Assembly (NCBI RefSeq): GCF_003628755.1
Contig: NZ_CP029256.1
Span: forward strand, 1,383,585-1,447,584
Direction of reading: 5' to 3'
Source: Christensenella minuta
GTDB taxonomy: Bacteria; Bacillota; Clostridia; Christensenellales; Christensenellaceae
Length of the DNA: 64,000 bases
Part shown: positions 35,820 through 49,881 of the stretch, piece by piece
Numbering within the stretch: position 1 is the stretch's first letter
Layout of the letters: every line of letters begins with the position of its first letter
The notes under the pieces: model-generated
What the model was told of the DNA's origin: nothing
Databases searched by the model: none
The model's input: only the letters and a program-made list of their open reading frames with translations
Made by a program: the position numbers and the translations under genes

Positions 35820-35898
35820 ATCTGCAACCCGGCCATCCTGCTTACGTTTAGATCCGTTGGCTTTGCGTCCCTACCTTTCGGCAGGTTTGCCTTTATAG
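35820..35898 (-). ncRNA. c-di-GMP-I (GEMM-I) riboswitch
   Basis: The minus-strand leader holds all landmark pieces in order: AAAGGCAAACC, CUGCC with GAAA tetraloop and GGUAGG, GACGCAAAGCC, a short variable stem with UCUAAACGUAAGCAGGA, and GGCCGGGUUGC. These match the class I aptamer (tetraloop and receptor, and the CAAAGCC guanine site). The ligand is thus inferred to be c-di-GMP, acting on the terminator that follows and so on adhesin transcription. Whether ligand turns it on or off needs testing. Confidence 0.95.
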
Positions 35899-35912
35899 AT
35901 GATTCTATTCCC

Positions 35913-35940
35913 ATTGTACTCCTTTTTTCCCAAAGGTCAA
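35913..35940 (-). promoter_or_regulatory. Adhesin/riboswitch promoter
   Basis: Minus-strand TTGACC (35935-35940), 16-base spacer, TACAAT (35913-35918), a few bases upstream of the aptamer. Confidence 0.6.
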
Positions 35941-36053
35941 TAAAGAAAATCGTTAAAAAGCCTTTATAAAAAGGATCCCGGGCATTTCTGCAGCTATCTC
36001 CTTTTGCGCTTCGTGCCTTCCGTCAAAAACATCCATAGCAGTAAGCCGCAACA

Positions 36054-36083
36054 AAAAAAGGAATGGCAGGCGCCATTCCTTTT
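36054..36083 (-). terminator. Terminator after tuf
   Basis: AAAAGGAATGGC (36072-36083 on minus) with GCCATTCCTTTT (36056-36067), four-base loop and T-run. Confidence 0.9.
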
Positions 36084-36097
36084 ATCTGCGGTGCCGC

Positions 36098-37309
36098 TTA
36101 TTCGATCACACCGGATACAACCCCAGAGCCTACCGTTCGGCCTCCCTCGCGGATTGCGAACCGAAGTCCTTCTTCAATCGCAATCGGCGTAATCAGCTTG
36201 ATCTCCATCTCGATATTGTCCCCAGGCATTACCATTTCCGTTCCACCCGGAAGCTCGATCACTCCCGTTACGTCCGTCGTCCTGAAATAGAACTGCGGAC
36301 GGTATCCGTTGAAGAACGGCGTGTGGCGGCCTCCTTCTTCCTTCTTCAGCACGTACACGCTGCTGTTGAAGTGCGTATGCGGATGGATCGATCCCGGCTT
36401 CGACAATACCTGCCCTCTTTCGATCTCGTCCCTCTGCACTCCCCTCAGAAGTACTCCGATGTTGTCTCCCGTGATCGCTTCGTCAAGCAGCTTCCGGAAC
36501 ATTTCTACGCCCGTTACCACTACGCTCCGCTTCTCGTCCGTCAGTCCGACGATCTCTACCGTGTCCTGTACCTTTACCGTCCCTCTCTCCACGCGCCCCG
36601 TTGCTACCGTCCCGCGCCCCGTGATCGAGAATACGTCCTCTACCGGCATCAGGAACGGCTTGTCGATGTCTCTTTCCGGTTCCGGGATATACGTGTCTAC
36701 CGCTTCCATCAGCTCGAAGATGCTCTGGCAGTCCGGATTGTCCGCTATGTCGTCCGACGCCTGCGCTGCTTCCAGCGCCTTCAGCGCGCTTCCCTTTATG
36801 ATCGGGGTGTCGTCTCCCGGAAAGTCGTACTCCGAAAGCAGCTCCCTGATCTCCATCTCTACCAGCTCCAAAAGCTCCGGATCGTCTACCTGGTCCGTCT
36901 TGTTCATGTAGACGATGATGTACGGTACCCCTACCTGCCTCGCAAGCAGGATGTGCTCCCGCGTCTGCGGCATCGGGCCGTCCGCCGCCGATACCACCAG
37001 GATCGCTCCGTCCATCTGCGCCGCTCCCGTTATCATGTTCTTTACATAGTCCGCGTGTCCCGGGCAGTCTACGTGCGCATAGTGCCTCGTTGCCGTTTCA
37101 TATTCCACATGGGCCGTATTGATCGTGATCCCACGCTCTTTTTCTTCCGGCGCCTTATCGATTTCATCATATTTCGTCGCTTCCGCCTGGCCGTTCTTTG
37201 CCAGCACCATCGTGATCGCCGCTGTCAGCGTCGTTTTCCCGTGGTCCACGTGCCCGATCGTTCCGATGTTTACATGCGGCTTCGTTCTTTCAAACTTACC
37301 CTTTGCCAT
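36098..37309 (-). CDS. tuf: Translation elongation factor Tu
   Basis: 403 residues. GTPase domain with [10 protein letters not shown] (P-loop), [29 protein letters not shown] and the domain 2/3 signatures [12 protein letters not shown] and PGDNIEMEI. It carries aminoacyl-tRNA to the ribosome. AAGGAG site near the ATG; last gene of the ybxF-rpsL-rpsG-fusA-tuf group. Confidence 0.98.
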   Translation of the reverse strand: MAKGKFERTKPHVNIGTIGHVDHGKTTLTAAITMVLAKNGQAEATKYDEIDKAPEEKERGITINTAHVEYETATRHYAHVDCPGHADYVKNMITGAAQMDGAILVVSAADGPMPQTREHILLARQVGVPYIIVYMNKTDQVDDPELLELVEMEIRELLSEYDFPGDDTPIIKGSALKALEAAQASDDIADNPDCQSIFELMEAVDTYIPEPERDIDKPFLMPVEDVFSITGRGTVATGRVERGTVKVQDTVEIVGLTDEKRSVVVTGVEMFRKLLDEAITGDNIGVLLRGVQRDEIERGQVLSKPGSIHPHTHFNSSVYVLKKEEGGRHTPFFNGYRPQFYFRTTDVTGVIELPGGTEMVMPGDNIEMEIKLITPIAIEEGLRFAIREGGRTVGSGVVSGVIE

Positions 37310-37349
37310 TGCTTTTTTCTCCTTATTTCTTTTCTTTCGTTATTATAAA

Positions 37350-39428
37350 TTACTTCTTTTCCCCGGTAATCTTCTCTACCATGCTCTTCGGAACCGGTTC
37401 GTAGTGGTCAAACTGCATTGTGAACTGTCCGCGTCCCTGCGTTCTCGAGCGCAGGTCCGTCGCATAGCCGAACATCTCGGAAAGCGGTACCATTGCACGG
37501 ATAATCTGTCCGCTGCCGCGCGCTTCCGTTCCTTCGATCCTTCCGCGGCGGGAATTTACATTTCCCATTACGTCGCCAAGGTATTCTTCCGGAACGACCA
37601 CCTCGACCTTCATCATCGGCTCCAAAAGAATGCTGCCGCCCTTCGCGAACGCTTCCTTGATTGCCATGGAACCCGCGATCTTGAACGCCATTTCCGAGGA
37701 GTCAACTTCGTGGTAAGAACCGTCGACCAGCGTAACCTTGAAGTCTACCACTTCGTAGCCGCCGACAATACCGCTCTTGGCCGCTTCCTGAATCCCTGCG
37801 TCGATCGACGGGATATATTCCTTCGGAATCGCGCCGCCAACAATTTTATTCTCGAACTCATAGCCGCTGCCGGGCTCCAGAGGTTCAACGTGAATTTTAC
37901 AATGACCATACTGGCCTTTACCACCAGACTGGCGGACATATTTGCCTTCCACATCGACCGGCTTGGTCATCGCTTCCCTGTAAGCGACCTGCGGCTTACC
38001 TACCGCCGCTTCCACCTTGAATTCGCGGAGCATGCGGTCTACGATGATTTCCAAATGCAGCTCGCCCATACCGGCGATGATCGTCTGCCCCGTCTCTTCA
38101 TCCGTATAGGCACGGAATGTCGGGTCTTCTTCTGCCAGCTTCTGCAGCGCGACCGACATCTTTTCCTGACCTGCCTTTGTCTTCGGCTCAATCGCCACCT
38201 GGATAACCGGATCTGGAAATATCATGTTTTCAAGGATGATCTGCTGTTTGTCGTCGCACAGCGTATCGCCCGTTCCAACATCTTTGAAACCAACGGCCGC
38301 CGCGATATCGCCAGCCTCGACCTCGTCCACTTCTTCCCGGTGGTTTGCGTGCATCCTCAGGATACGCCCGATCCTCTCGCGCTTACCCTTCGTGGAGTTG
38401 AGCACATAAGAACCGCTCCTGAGTTTGCCGGAATAAACACGGAAGAATGCCAGCTTCCCAACGAACGGATCGGCCATAATCTTAAAGGCCAGAGCCGCAA
38501 AGGGGCCGTTCGGGTCTGCCGGGCGCTCGATTTCCTCGTCTGTGCCCGGCTTGATGCCTTTGACCGGAGGAATATCCAGCGGAGACGGCATCAGCTCCAC
38601 GATTTTGTCGAGCAGGGGCTGCACGCCCTTATTGCGGTATGCGCTGCCGCAGCACACCGGAATAATCGTACCGGCAATCGTTCCTTTGCGCAGGACCTTG
38701 ATGATCTCGTCTTTCGTGATCTCTTCGCCGGCGAAATATTTTTCCATAATGGACTCGTCGTGATCCGCCACAGATTCGATCAGCTTCTCACGGTAGTCGT
38801 CCGCAATTTCCTTCATGTCATCCGGAATTTCGACGACCTCGAACTTTGTACCCGTAGGATCATCGTCCGGATAAACGATCGCCTTCATTTCCACAAGGTC
38901 AACGACGCCGGAGAACGTGTCTTCAACGCCGATCGGCAGCTGAAGCGGCACCGGATTCGCGCCGAGGCGCTCCTTAATCATATCAACTACATTATAGAAA
39001 TCGGCTCCCATGATGTCCATTTTATTAACGAACGCCATACGCGGAACGCCGTAGCCTTCTGCCTGCCGCCATACCGTTTCAGACTGGGGCTCTACGCCGC
39101 CTTTTGCACAGAACACAGCCACAGCTCCGTCCAGTACGCGCAGGGAACGTTCTACTTCCACTGTGAAGTCAACGTGTCCGGGCGTATCGATAATGTTGAT
39201 CTGATGCCCTTCCCACTGCGTCGTCGTTGCAGCGGATGTAATCGTGATGCCTCTTTCCTGCTCCTGCTCCATCCAGTCCATGACCGCGTTGCCGTCGTGG
39301 GTGTCACCGATTTTATAGGTCCTGCCCGTATAGAACAGGATACGCTCCGTAGCGGTGGTCTTGCCCGCATCGATATGCGCCATGATACCGATATTCCTTA
39401 CTTTTTCAAGAGGAAATTTTCCAGACAT
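37350..39428 (-). CDS. fusA: Translation elongation factor G
   Basis: 692 residues, normal. [20 protein letters not shown] (P-loop), [21 protein letters not shown], and [12 protein letters not shown] identify domain I; the C-terminal [26 protein letters not shown] and [22 protein letters not shown] are domains IV-V. It drives translocation and ribosome recycling. Separated from rpsG by an unusually long 437-base gap. Confidence 0.98.
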   Translation of the reverse strand: MSGKFPLEKVRNIGIMAHIDAGKTTATERILFYTGRTYKIGDTHDGNAVMDWMEQEQERGITITSAATTTQWEGHQINIIDTPGHVDFTVEVERSLRVLDGAVAVFCAKGGVEPQSETVWRQAEGYGVPRMAFVNKMDIMGADFYNVVDMIKERLGANPVPLQLPIGVEDTFSGVVDLVEMKAIVYPDDDPTGTKFEVVEIPDDMKEIADDYREKLIESVADHDESIMEKYFAGEEITKDEIIKVLRKGTIAGTIIPVCCGSAYRNKGVQPLLDKIVELMPSPLDIPPVKGIKPGTDEEIERPADPNGPFAALAFKIMADPFVGKLAFFRVYSGKLRSGSYVLNSTKGKRERIGRILRMHANHREEVDEVEAGDIAAAVGFKDVGTGDTLCDDKQQIILENMIFPDPVIQVAIEPKTKAGQEKMSVALQKLAEEDPTFRAYTDEETGQTIIAGMGELHLEIIVDRMLREFKVEAAVGKPQVAYREAMTKPVDVEGKYVRQSGGKGQYGHCKIHVEPLEPGSGYEFENKIVGGAIPKEYIPSIDAGIQEAAKSGIVGGYEVVDFKVTLVDGSYHEVDSSEMAFKIAGSMAIKEAFAKGGSILLEPMMKVEVVVPEEYLGDVMGNVNSRRGRIEGTEARGSGQIIRAMVPLSEMFGYATDLRSRTQGRGQFTMQFDHYEPVPKSMVEKITGEKK

Positions 39429-39865
39429 TGTATCTCCTTTCCAATTCGATCAAAATTTATATTAAAAAATTTTTAACTCAACAGACAACAGTATACCCGT
39501 CCCACGCAGCGGCTTCCAGTGTTTTCACATAAAATTTACGGCATATTTACGATAAGTTTACTTATCTGAATCCGCCGCAAACCCGCGCAGCATTCGACAC
39601 ATGCAGCCGTGTGTTCGCTTAACGCCATAAAATCCGCCCGCCTAGCTTCTTTCCCGTATAGCCTCGTTCTGCCAACCGCCGCGGCTTGCATATTCCGCCT
39701 GCCGGCACAACGCGCTGAGCCTGAAGCGTCGGGTAGCCTGGAAAACCCCGGCCATTTGCTTTGAATTTCGCGGGTATCTCTGTAAAGCATCGGCGGTTTT
39801 ACAGGGAAACCCCCGCAAAACCGCTTCCGCAATTCCTGTTGTCATTCAGTTGATATGCCCGGTAC
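39429..39865. other. 437-base noncoding gap between rpsG and fusA
   Basis: No convincing gene in either direction: the 98-residue minus frame (39536-39832) has no recognisable family or ribosome-binding site. It contains a 16-base palindrome GATAAGT-TT-ACTTATC (39551-39566) and a possible TATACT -10 near 39490 upstream of fusA. The rest is not interpreted. Confidence 0.5.
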
Positions 39866-40336
39866 TTACCACCTGTAATGCGCGAATGCCTTGTTCGCTT
39901 CCGCCATCTTATGCATATCTTCTTTCTTCTTTACGCTTGCGCCTGTGTTATTGGCCGCGTCCATAATCTCCGACGCAAGGCGTTCACGCATCGTACGCTC
40001 GCCGCGCTTGCCTGAGAACAGGGCCAGCCAGCGGATCGCCAGCGTCTGCCGCCGCTCGGGGCGCACTTCCATCGGAACCTGATAGGTCGCACCGCCGACG
40101 CGCCGCGCCTTCACTTCCAGTACAGGCATTACGTTTTCCATACAGGAATTGAATACGTCAATCGCATCCTGTCCTGTTTTTTCTTTGATTATTTCAAAAG
40201 CGTCGTAGCAAATCCGCTGAGCCGTTCCACGCTTTCCGTCAACCATGATCTGGTTGATGAGCTTAGTTACGACCGTGCTGTTATACATAGGATCCGCTAT
40301 TACCTCACGCTTCGGAACTCCACCACGTCTAGGCAT
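39866..40336 (-). CDS. rpsG: 30S ribosomal protein S7
   Basis: 156 residues. [56 protein letters not shown] and a C-terminal [16 protein letters not shown] match S7, which nucleates the 3' major domain of 16S rRNA. It often represses its own operon by binding the rpsL-rpsG spacer. Confidence 0.98.
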   Translation of the reverse strand: MPRRGGVPKREVIADPMYNSTVVTKLINQIMVDGKRGTAQRICYDAFEIIKEKTGQDAIDVFNSCMENVMPVLEVKARRVGGATYQVPMEVRPERRQTLAIRWLALFSGKRGERTMRERLASEIMDAANNTGASVKKKEDMHKMAEANKAFAHYRW

Positions 40337-40390
40337 TTGAAAGCCCTCCTTATTATCAATCTAAAATTCATATTGCAAAATGGGGAGCAG

Positions 40391-40425
40391 GGAACGTTGT
40401 TCCACGCAGTCCCGCATCCTGCGTG
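40391..40425 (-). other. Paired hairpins in the rpsL-rpsG spacer
   Basis: GGAAC-(AAC)-GTTCC at 40391-40403 and CACGCAG-(9)-CTGCGTG at 40403-40425 lie in a 191-base gap. Possible S7 autoregulatory site by position; not verified by sequence. Confidence 0.3.
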
Positions 40426-40527
40426 ACAAAAGCGCCCATAAATCCGGTGGCTCCGGTCCTGAACATACGGAAAACAATCCATGCCGTCCGCAGGAACGGG
40501 AAACCAGTCCGCCAGAAAATACGCAGC

Positions 40528-40902
40528 TTATTTTTTAGGCATTTTCGCGCCGTAACGGCTGCGCGCCTGTTTCCGATCCGCAACACCGGCCGTATCGAGG
40601 GCGCCGCGAATGATATGATATCTTACACCAGGGAGGTCTTTTACCCTGCCGCCTCTGATGAGGACAACGCTATGTTCCTGCAGGTTATGGCCGATTCCCG
40701 GAATGTAAGCCGTACCTTCCATGCCGTTTACAAGGCGAACCCTTGCAATTTTACGAAGAGCAGAATTCGGCTTTTTAGGAGTCATCGTCCTTACTGCAAG
40801 ACATACACCCCTCTTCTGGGGAGATTGCTTCAGTATAGGCGAATTCGATTTTGAAACCTGAGATTTTCTGCCGTGTTTTACCAATTGGTTTATGGTAGGC
40901 AT
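40528..40902 (-). CDS. rpsL: 30S ribosomal protein S12
   Basis: 124 residues. [40 protein letters not shown] with the standard lysines of streptomycin-sensitive S12 and [15 protein letters not shown]; typical C-terminus [12 protein letters not shown]. It is part of the decoding centre. Confidence 0.98.
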   Translation of the reverse strand: MPTINQLVKHGRKSQVSKSNSPILKQSPQKRGVCLAVRTMTPKKPNSALRKIARVRLVNGMEGTAYIPGIGHNLQEHSVVLIRGGRVKDLPGVRYHIIRGALDTAGVADRKQARSRYGAKMPKK

Positions 40903-40974
40903 ACACGCACCTTCCTTTCTTAATCATCAATTCTTACAGAATATAGTTTAAATTCTCCGCAACCCTGAAGAGAA

Positions 40975-41223
40975 TTAGTTTTTTAGGATCGCAGCGCATG
41001 CGGCAGCGACATCGATACCGCACCGTATCCCCAGTTCGCGCATGGATTCCACGTTTACCACATGGATTTCCTTTTCGCCAATGGCCGATAGAATCTGCTC
41101 CTTCACGTGCCCGTCCGCATCGTCGGCGATGTACACCATAACGACTTCGTCCGCGGCAAGCCCGCGCAGCAGTTGCTTCAGTCCGACCACTTTGTTTTCG
41201 GCGTTTTCCAGTTCCTCAAACAT
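40975..41223 (-). CDS. L7Ae/YbxF-family K-turn-binding ribosomal protein
   Basis: 82 residues, single L7Ae/L30e/S12e-Gadd45 domain: NKVVGLKQLLRGLAADEVVMVYIADDADGHVK and GIRCGIDVAAACA; it resembles B. subtilis YbxF (RplGB), which binds kink-turn RNA and lies immediately upstream of rpsL, as here. First gene after a strong promoter; specific RNA targets unknown. Confidence 0.88.
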   Translation of the reverse strand: MFEELENAENKVVGLKQLLRGLAADEVVMVYIADDADGHVKEQILSAIGEKEIHVVNVESMRELGIRCGIDVAAACAAILKN

Positions 41224-41261
41224 CTTGTTCCCTCAAAAAACGCAAAAAAGCGCGCCTAAAT

Positions 41262-41291
41262 ATAATACCACTCAAATGTTGATATTGTCAA
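41262..41291 (-). promoter_or_regulatory. Promoter of the ybxF-rpsL-rpsG-fusA-tuf group
   Basis: Minus-strand TTGACA (41286-41291), 18-base spacer, TATTAT (41262-41267). The -35 lies inside the end of the upstream gene. Confidence 0.7.
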
Positions 41292-42072
41292 GCATATCGT
41301 CCTCTTCCCCGTCGCCGCATTCACGCTGCGGCTTCAGGCAGTTATAGGTCTTCGTTTTGTGGAAGAAAACCTTTGGCATGCCGTCGCTGCCCGTCTGGAA
41401 AAAGAACCATCCCCTGTTCAGCATTTGCTTTATCTGCGGTATCTCGGCAAGGTCTACCTTCACATGCTGCTTGATCTTTTTGAGATGCGCCGCCGCAAGG
41501 TTTTTCCCGAGAAAATATCCCGCCAGCAGCATCAGCGCAATAAAGATATAGGGCATAAGCGCCATCCAGTTCGCCATCGCCTGCCCAATCTGCGGGATCA
41601 TCAGCAGCACAAAGGCCGCCACGAGAAAACCGAGAAAGGTCCCAAGCTGCAAAACGTCCGACATCTTGAACGCTTTTTTGCATTCCTTTCCGATGGACGC
41701 CTGAATTGAAAGCAGCGACCCGATCGGGGTGCGCACCTTTTTTCCCAGCCCGAGGATCATGCCTTTTTCCGCGTATGGCTCTGGATGAGCCATCTCAAAG
41801 GTGGCGTAATATTCGGCTTTTTCCGGTTTTTCGTCCTTACAGAACTGGCACTCATCCGAAAGATGGAGGTCGTCAATATTATCCGGCAAATAGGAAAGCG
41901 TTACCTTCCAATGCTCGAGTGCCTCTTCCTTTTTGTTGTCCGATTTCAAAGAACTGATATAGCACTGGTAGCACCCGTTTTTTCCCAGCCATTCACATAA
42001 TTCGCTGTCAGCAATCGGGCACCTTTTTTTCATTTCTTCGTTCTGACGCGGATCATAATTCGTATTGCTCAT
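41272..42072 (-). CDS. Cys-rich two-helix membrane protein of unknown function
   Basis: 266 residues; family not recognised. The N-terminus carries six clustered cysteines (Cys18, 26, 34, 37, 75, 78; including CYQC and CQFC), suggesting zinc or iron-sulfur binding. Two hydrophobic helices follow at about 142-165 and 170-190, then a cytoplasmic-looking basic tail with FFQTGSDGMPKVFFHKTKTY and an acidic GDGEEDDMLDNI end. AGGAGG precedes the ATG. It lies between rpoC and ybxF, after the rpoC terminator and before a separate promoter, so it may be transcribed by read-through. Confidence 0.7.
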   Translation of the reverse strand: MSNTNYDPRQNEEMKKRCPIADSELCEWLGKNGCYQCYISSLKSDNKKEEALEHWKVTLSYLPDNIDDLHLSDECQFCKDEKPEKAEYYATFEMAHPEPYAEKGMILGLGKKVRTPIGSLLSIQASIGKECKKAFKMSDVLQLGTFLGFLVAAFVLLMIPQIGQAMANWMALMPYIFIALMLLAGYFLGKNLAAAHLKKIKQHVKVDLAEIPQIKQMLNRGWFFFQTGSDGMPKVFFHKTKTYNCLKPQRECGDGEEDDMLDNINI

Positions 42073-42111
42073 TCAATCCTCCTACAGAGCCCCCGCCCTT
42101 GCGGGCCTTGT

Positions 42112-42138
42112 AAAAAGCGGAGGCGTTGCCGCCTCCGC
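42112..42138 (-). terminator. Terminator after rpoC
   Basis: GCGGAGGCG and CGCCTCCGC arms (42130-42138 with 42117-42125), GCAA loop on the minus strand, then T5. Confidence 0.85.
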
Positions 42139-42159
42139 CCACTGCCATTCCTATTTATT

Positions 42160-45741
<3,582 letters not shown>

Positions 45742-45805
45742 TCCTCTCTGCTATCTCAAAAAATTATAAACTATTCTCATCCGCCCGCGCAGACTGCGCA
45801 AAGCG

Positions 45806-48800
45806 TTACATATCGTCAGGATCGTCCATGCCTTCCGTATCGATATTGAGATCCTCGCTGATATCGATGTCTTCTTCCAAATCGCCGATCACATCGTCGT
45901 CAAAATCATCGAAATCGATGTCTTCATCCTCAAGCAGGCCGATATCCGGGAGGTCGAGCTCATCCATCGAGATATCGTCGAGGTCTTCGATCACCATATC
46001 GCCCGCGTCAAATTCCTCATCGTCCGCCGGGAGGTCTTCCGCCCCCGCGATATTGATGTCGATCGCCATGCCGTCATCGTCGTCCGTTTCCTTGATGGCA
46101 ATTTCGCCCCTGTCTTCGGATAGCACCTTGATATCGAGGCCAAGGCTCTGCATCTCCTTGATTAATACTTTAAAGGATTCCGGAACGCCCGGCTCCGGGA
46201 TATTCTCGCCTTTGACGATCGCTTCGTACGTTTTGACACGTCCGACCACGTCGTCCGATTTCACGGTCAATATCTCCTGCAGGGTGTTCGCCGCGCCGTA
46301 AGCCTCGAGCGCCCACACTTCCATCTCGCCGAAACGCTGGCCGCCGAACTGCGCTTTCCCGCCGAGGGGCTGCTGGGTCACGAGCGAGTAGGGGCCGGTG
46401 GAACGCGCATGAATCTTATCGTCTACCAGGTGGTGCAGCTTTAAGATATACATATAGCCGACCGTCACGCGGTTTTCAAACGGCTCGCCGCTGCGGCCGT
46501 CGTAAAGCACCGTTTTACCGTCCGGCGAAAGTCCGCTCTGCGCAAGCAGCTGTTCGATATCTTCCTCGGAAGCTCCGTCGAATACCGGCGTCGCCACGTT
46601 AAAACCGAGAGCGCGTGCCGCCATACCGAGATGAACCTCCAGCACCTGCCCGATGTTCATACGGGAAGGAACGCCCAAGGGGTTTAGGACAATATCCAGC
46701 GGACGCCCATCCGGCAGGAACGGCATGTCCTCCATTGGAAGGATGCGCGAGATAACGCCCTTGTTGCCATGTCGTCCGGCCATTTTGTCGCCCACGGAAA
46801 TTTTCCGTTTCTGCGCAATGTAAACACGTACGAGCTTATTAACGCCCGCCGTAAGTTCATCCTTGTTTTCGCGTGTAAATATCTTCACGTCGACGACCAC
46901 GCCGCCTTCGCCGTGCGGAACCCGCAGGGAAGTATCGCGCACCTCGCGCGCCTTTTCACCAAAGATCGCGCGCAGGAGCCGCTCTTCCGCTGTAAGCTCT
47001 GTCTCGCCCTTCGGCGTGACCTTGCCAACCAGGATATCGCCGCTTCTGACCTCCGCCCCAATGCGGATAATGCCGCGCGAATCGAGGTCTTTCAAAGCAT
47101 CCTCGCCGACGTTCGGGATATCCCGTGTGATCTCTTCCGGCCCGAGTTTCGTATCCCGCGCTTCCGCTTCATACTCTGCAACGTGCATAGAGGTGAAAAC
47201 GTCGTCTTTTACGAGACGTTCGGAAAGCAGCATAGCATCCTCGTAGTTATAACCTTCCCACGTCATGAAGCCGATCAGGACGTTTTTGCCGAGGCCAAGC
47301 TCACCGTTGGCTGTGGAAGGTCCGTCGGCGACGACCTGTCCCGCTTCGACCCGCTGGCCTTCGTATACGATAGGCAGCTGGTTGATGCATGTCCCCTGAT
47401 TGGAGCGCGCAAACTTAATCAGATGGAACTCGGATTCCGTACCGTCGTCATTTGCAATTACCACATTCTTTGCATCGACGCTCTTCACAATGCCGCTCTT
47501 CTTGGAAATAGAGAGCACGCCCGAGTCATACGCCGCTTTGTACTCCATGCCCGTTCCGACCACCGGAGCCTCCGGAATCAGGAGCGGCACCGCCTGCCTC
47601 TGCATGTTGGAACCCATGAGGGCGCGGTTTGCGTCGTCGTTTTCAAGGAAGGGAATCAACGAGGTCGCCACCGAAACAAGCTGCTTCGGCGAAACGTCCA
47701 TCAAATCCACTTCGTTCCTCGTCACCTCGACAATCTGGTCGCGTACGCGGCACATAACGCGCTCGCGTACGAACTGCCCGTTTTCGTCGATCGGTTCGTT
47801 TGCCTGCGCGACGATGAGGTCTTCCTCTTCGTCCGCCGTCATATATTTCACCTTGTCCGTCACAAGCCCGTTCTTCTTGTCGATGATGCGGAACGGCGTT
47901 TCGATAAAGCCATATTCATTGATCCGCGCATACGTGGAAAGAGAACCGATCAGGCCGATGTTCGGCCCTTCAGGCGTCTCGATCGGACACATGCGTCCAT
48001 AATGCGAATGGTGAACGTCCCGCACGTCGAAGCTTGCACGGTCACGGTTCAGGCCGCCCGGCCCCAGTGCCGACAGCCTTCTCTTATGTGTCAGCTCCGC
48101 AAGCGGGTTTGTCTGGTCCATGAACTGCGAAAGCTGGGACGAGCCGAAAAATTCTTTAATCGACGCCGTTACCGGACGGATATTAATCAGGTTGGAGGGT
48201 GTCGCCACATCCATGTCCTGGATCGACATCCTCTCACGAACCACACGTTCGAGCCTGGTGAGGCCGACGCGGATCTGGTTCTGCAAAAGCTCACCCACCG
48301 AGCGCAGGCGCCTATTGCCGAGGTGGTCGATATCGTCCGTTACGCCAAGCCCATGCTTAAGACCGAGGAAATAGCTCACGGAGGCGAACATATCGTCGAT
48401 GATGATATGCCTCGGAATCAGCACGTGCAGGTTTTCCCGAATCGTTTCCTTAAGCTTTTTCTTGTCCGTTCCGCACTCGCCGATGATTTCTTTCAGAGCC
48501 GGATAATATACTTTTTCATTGATTCCCGCATCCGCCGGTTTGAAATCGAGGTAACCCTTTGCGTCCACAAAACGGTTGCCGTGTACGCGCACCACCTCTT
48601 CCCCGATGGAGATGTCTACCGAAGGAATGCCGGAATTTTCAATCGCCAGCGCAATCTTGGGCGTGATTACGTCTCCCGCGGCAACAAGAAGTTCGCCGGT
48701 ATCCTCGTCTACCACGTTTTCCGCGGCGACCTGATTTTCGATACGGCTTGAAATCGCCAGCTTCTTATTGAATTTATACCGTCCGACGCGCGCGAGGTCA

Positions 48801-49588
48801 TACCGCTTATTATCAAAAAACAGGGAGCCAATCAAAATGTTGGCGCTTTCCACCGTCGGCGGCTCACCCGGGCGCAGACGCTTGTATATCTCAAGCAGGC
48901 CCTCTTCCTTGACAGAGGTGTTGTCCTTTTTGATGGTCGCCTCAATATTGACGTCGTCGCCAAAAAACGCGCGCAAATCCGTATCCGTGGAAAGACCCAT
49001 CGCACGCAGGAACACCGTTACCGGAAGCTTCCTCGTTCGGTCTACACGAATATACATGCAATCGTTGGAATCCGTCTCATATTCCAGCCACGCACCCCTG
49101 TTTGGAATCACCGTAGAACTGAAGAGGTCTTTACCGGTCTTATCCTTCGCGACTCCAAAATAAACGCCAGGGCTTCTTACAAGCTGCGATACGATAACAC
49201 GCTCGGCACCATTGATAATGAAGGTCCCCTTTTCGGTCATCAGCGGGAAATCGCCCATGAACACTTCCTGTTCCTTGACTTCGCCCGTTTCCTTGTTGAA
49301 AAGGCGAACCTGAACCTTTAGGGGCGCGGCATAATTCACGTCGCGTTCCTTACATTCCTCTACATCATATTTCGGCGCATCGGAGATGTGGTAGTCGACA
49401 AATTCAAGTACCAGATTTTCAGAATAGTCCGTAATGGGGGAGATGTCTTTTAGTACTTCCCCAAGGCCCTCCTCTAAAAAGCGTTTGTAAGAGTTCTTCT
49501 GGATTTCGATTAAGTCCGGCATATCAAGAACTTCTTTGATCTTGGAAAAGGTCATTCTCTTATTCGTTCCAAACTTAACTTCATGCAT
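45806..49588 (-). CDS. rpoB: RNA polymerase beta subunit with long acidic tail
   Basis: 1260 residues. Fork-loop/rifampicin region [20 protein letters not shown] and [20 protein letters not shown] is wild-type in appearance; [20 protein letters not shown] and the C-terminal [20 protein letters not shown] identify the catalytic core. The last about 94 residues have no Lys or Arg and about half Asp/Glu, longer than the usual Firmicutes tail. The ATG is 12 bases after TAGGAG; TTG codons upstream are too close. Own promoter; rplL is not upstream. Confidence 0.97.
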   Translation of the reverse strand: MHEVKFGTNKRMTFSKIKEVLDMPDLIEIQKNSYKRFLEEGLGEVLKDISPITDYSENLVLEFVDYHISDAPKYDVEECKERDVNYAAPLKVQVRLFNKETGEVKEQEVFMGDFPLMTEKGTFIINGAERVIVSQLVRSPGVYFGVAKDKTGKDLFSSTVIPNRGAWLEYETDSNDCMYIRVDRTRKLPVTVFLRAMGLSTDTDLRAFFGDDVNIEATIKKDNTSVKEEGLLEIYKRLRPGEPPTVESANILIGSLFFDNKRYDLARVGRYKFNKKLAISSRIENQVAAENVVDEDTGELLVAAGDVITPKIALAIENSGIPSVDISIGEEVVRVHGNRFVDAKGYLDFKPADAGINEKVYYPALKEIIGECGTDKKKLKETIRENLHVLIPRHIIIDDMFASVSYFLGLKHGLGVTDDIDHLGNRRLRSVGELLQNQIRVGLTRLERVVRERMSIQDMDVATPSNLINIRPVTASIKEFFGSSQLSQFMDQTNPLAELTHKRRLSALGPGGLNRDRASFDVRDVHHSHYGRMCPIETPEGPNIGLIGSLSTYARINEYGFIETPFRIIDKKNGLVTDKVKYMTADEEEDLIVAQANEPIDENGQFVRERVMCRVRDQIVEVTRNEVDLMDVSPKQLVSVATSLIPFLENDDANRALMGSNMQRQAVPLLIPEAPVVGTGMEYKAAYDSGVLSISKKSGIVKSVDAKNVVIANDDGTESEFHLIKFARSNQGTCINQLPIVYEGQRVEAGQVVADGPSTANGELGLGKNVLIGFMTWEGYNYEDAMLLSERLVKDDVFTSMHVAEYEAEARDTKLGPEEITRDIPNVGEDALKDLDSRGIIRIGAEVRSGDILVGKVTPKGETELTAEERLLRAIFGEKAREVRDTSLRVPHGEGGVVVDVKIFTRENKDELTAGVNKLVRVYIAQKRKISVGDKMAGRHGNKGVISRILPMEDMPFLPDGRPLDIVLNPLGVPSRMNIGQVLEVHLGMAARALGFNVATPVFDGASEEDIEQLLAQSGLSPDGKTVLYDGRSGEPFENRVTVGYMYILKLHHLVDDKIHARSTGPYSLVTQQPLGGKAQFGGQRFGEMEVWALEAYGAANTLQEILTVKSDDVVGRVKTYEAIVKGENIPEPGVPESFKVLIKEMQSLGLDIKVLSEDRGEIAIKETDDDDGMAIDINIAGAEDLPADDEEFDAGDMVIEDLDDISMDELDLPDIGLLEDEDIDFDDFDDDVIGDLEEDIDISEDLNIDTEGMDDPDDM

Positions 49589-49750
49589 ACTAAACAACAA
49601 CTCCTATATTTAAATTGATTATTCACGGTCAAAAAGCATATGCACGTCCATCACACCGCTTTTCCAAATACTCCGGAATTGGCTTTCCAAAAGCATTTAG
49701 GGTCGGACCGGTAGAGCCAATCCTCCACAGTACAACTATGCTAATGCAGT
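49589..49750 (-). other. rpoB leader
   Basis: About 160 bases from the predicted start site to rpoB. ATTGGCT and AGCCAAT can pair across about 25 bases; no known leader family recognised and no terminator-like U-run. Confidence 0.35.
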
Positions 49751-49755
49751 TTACT

Positions 49756-49784
49756 ATATTATCACAGGAAAAACAAGATGTCAA
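49756..49784 (-). promoter_or_regulatory. rpoBC promoter
   Basis: Minus-strand TTGACA (49779-49784), 17-base spacer, TAATAT (49756-49761) with a TG two bases upstream. Confidence 0.8.
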
Positions 49785-49840
49785 TAAGATTTTTTCGCTC
49801 CGGCGCAATTTTTTTGCGGGGTTCACGGCTGCCGCGCCGG

Positions 49841-49876
49841 AAAAACCGGAAGCGCGGACAAAACATCCGCGCTTCC
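49841..49876 (-). terminator. Terminator after the PIN-TRAM gene
   Basis: 11-bp stem (49848-49858 with 49866-49876), seven-base loop, then GGTTTTT on the minus strand. Confidence 0.85.
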
Positions 49877-49881
49877 GCATA

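Noticed and set aside
37119-39476. 785-residue plus-strand frame opposite fusA
   Set aside because: Spans two genes antisense, rich in His/Arg/Phe typical of shadow frames.
39536-39832. 98-residue minus-strand frame in the rpsG-fusA gap
   Set aside because: Begins at an alternative codon without a ribosome-binding site, and composition is not protein-like.
46769-48751. 660-residue plus-strand frame opposite rpoB
   Set aside because: Antisense shadow of a conserved gene.
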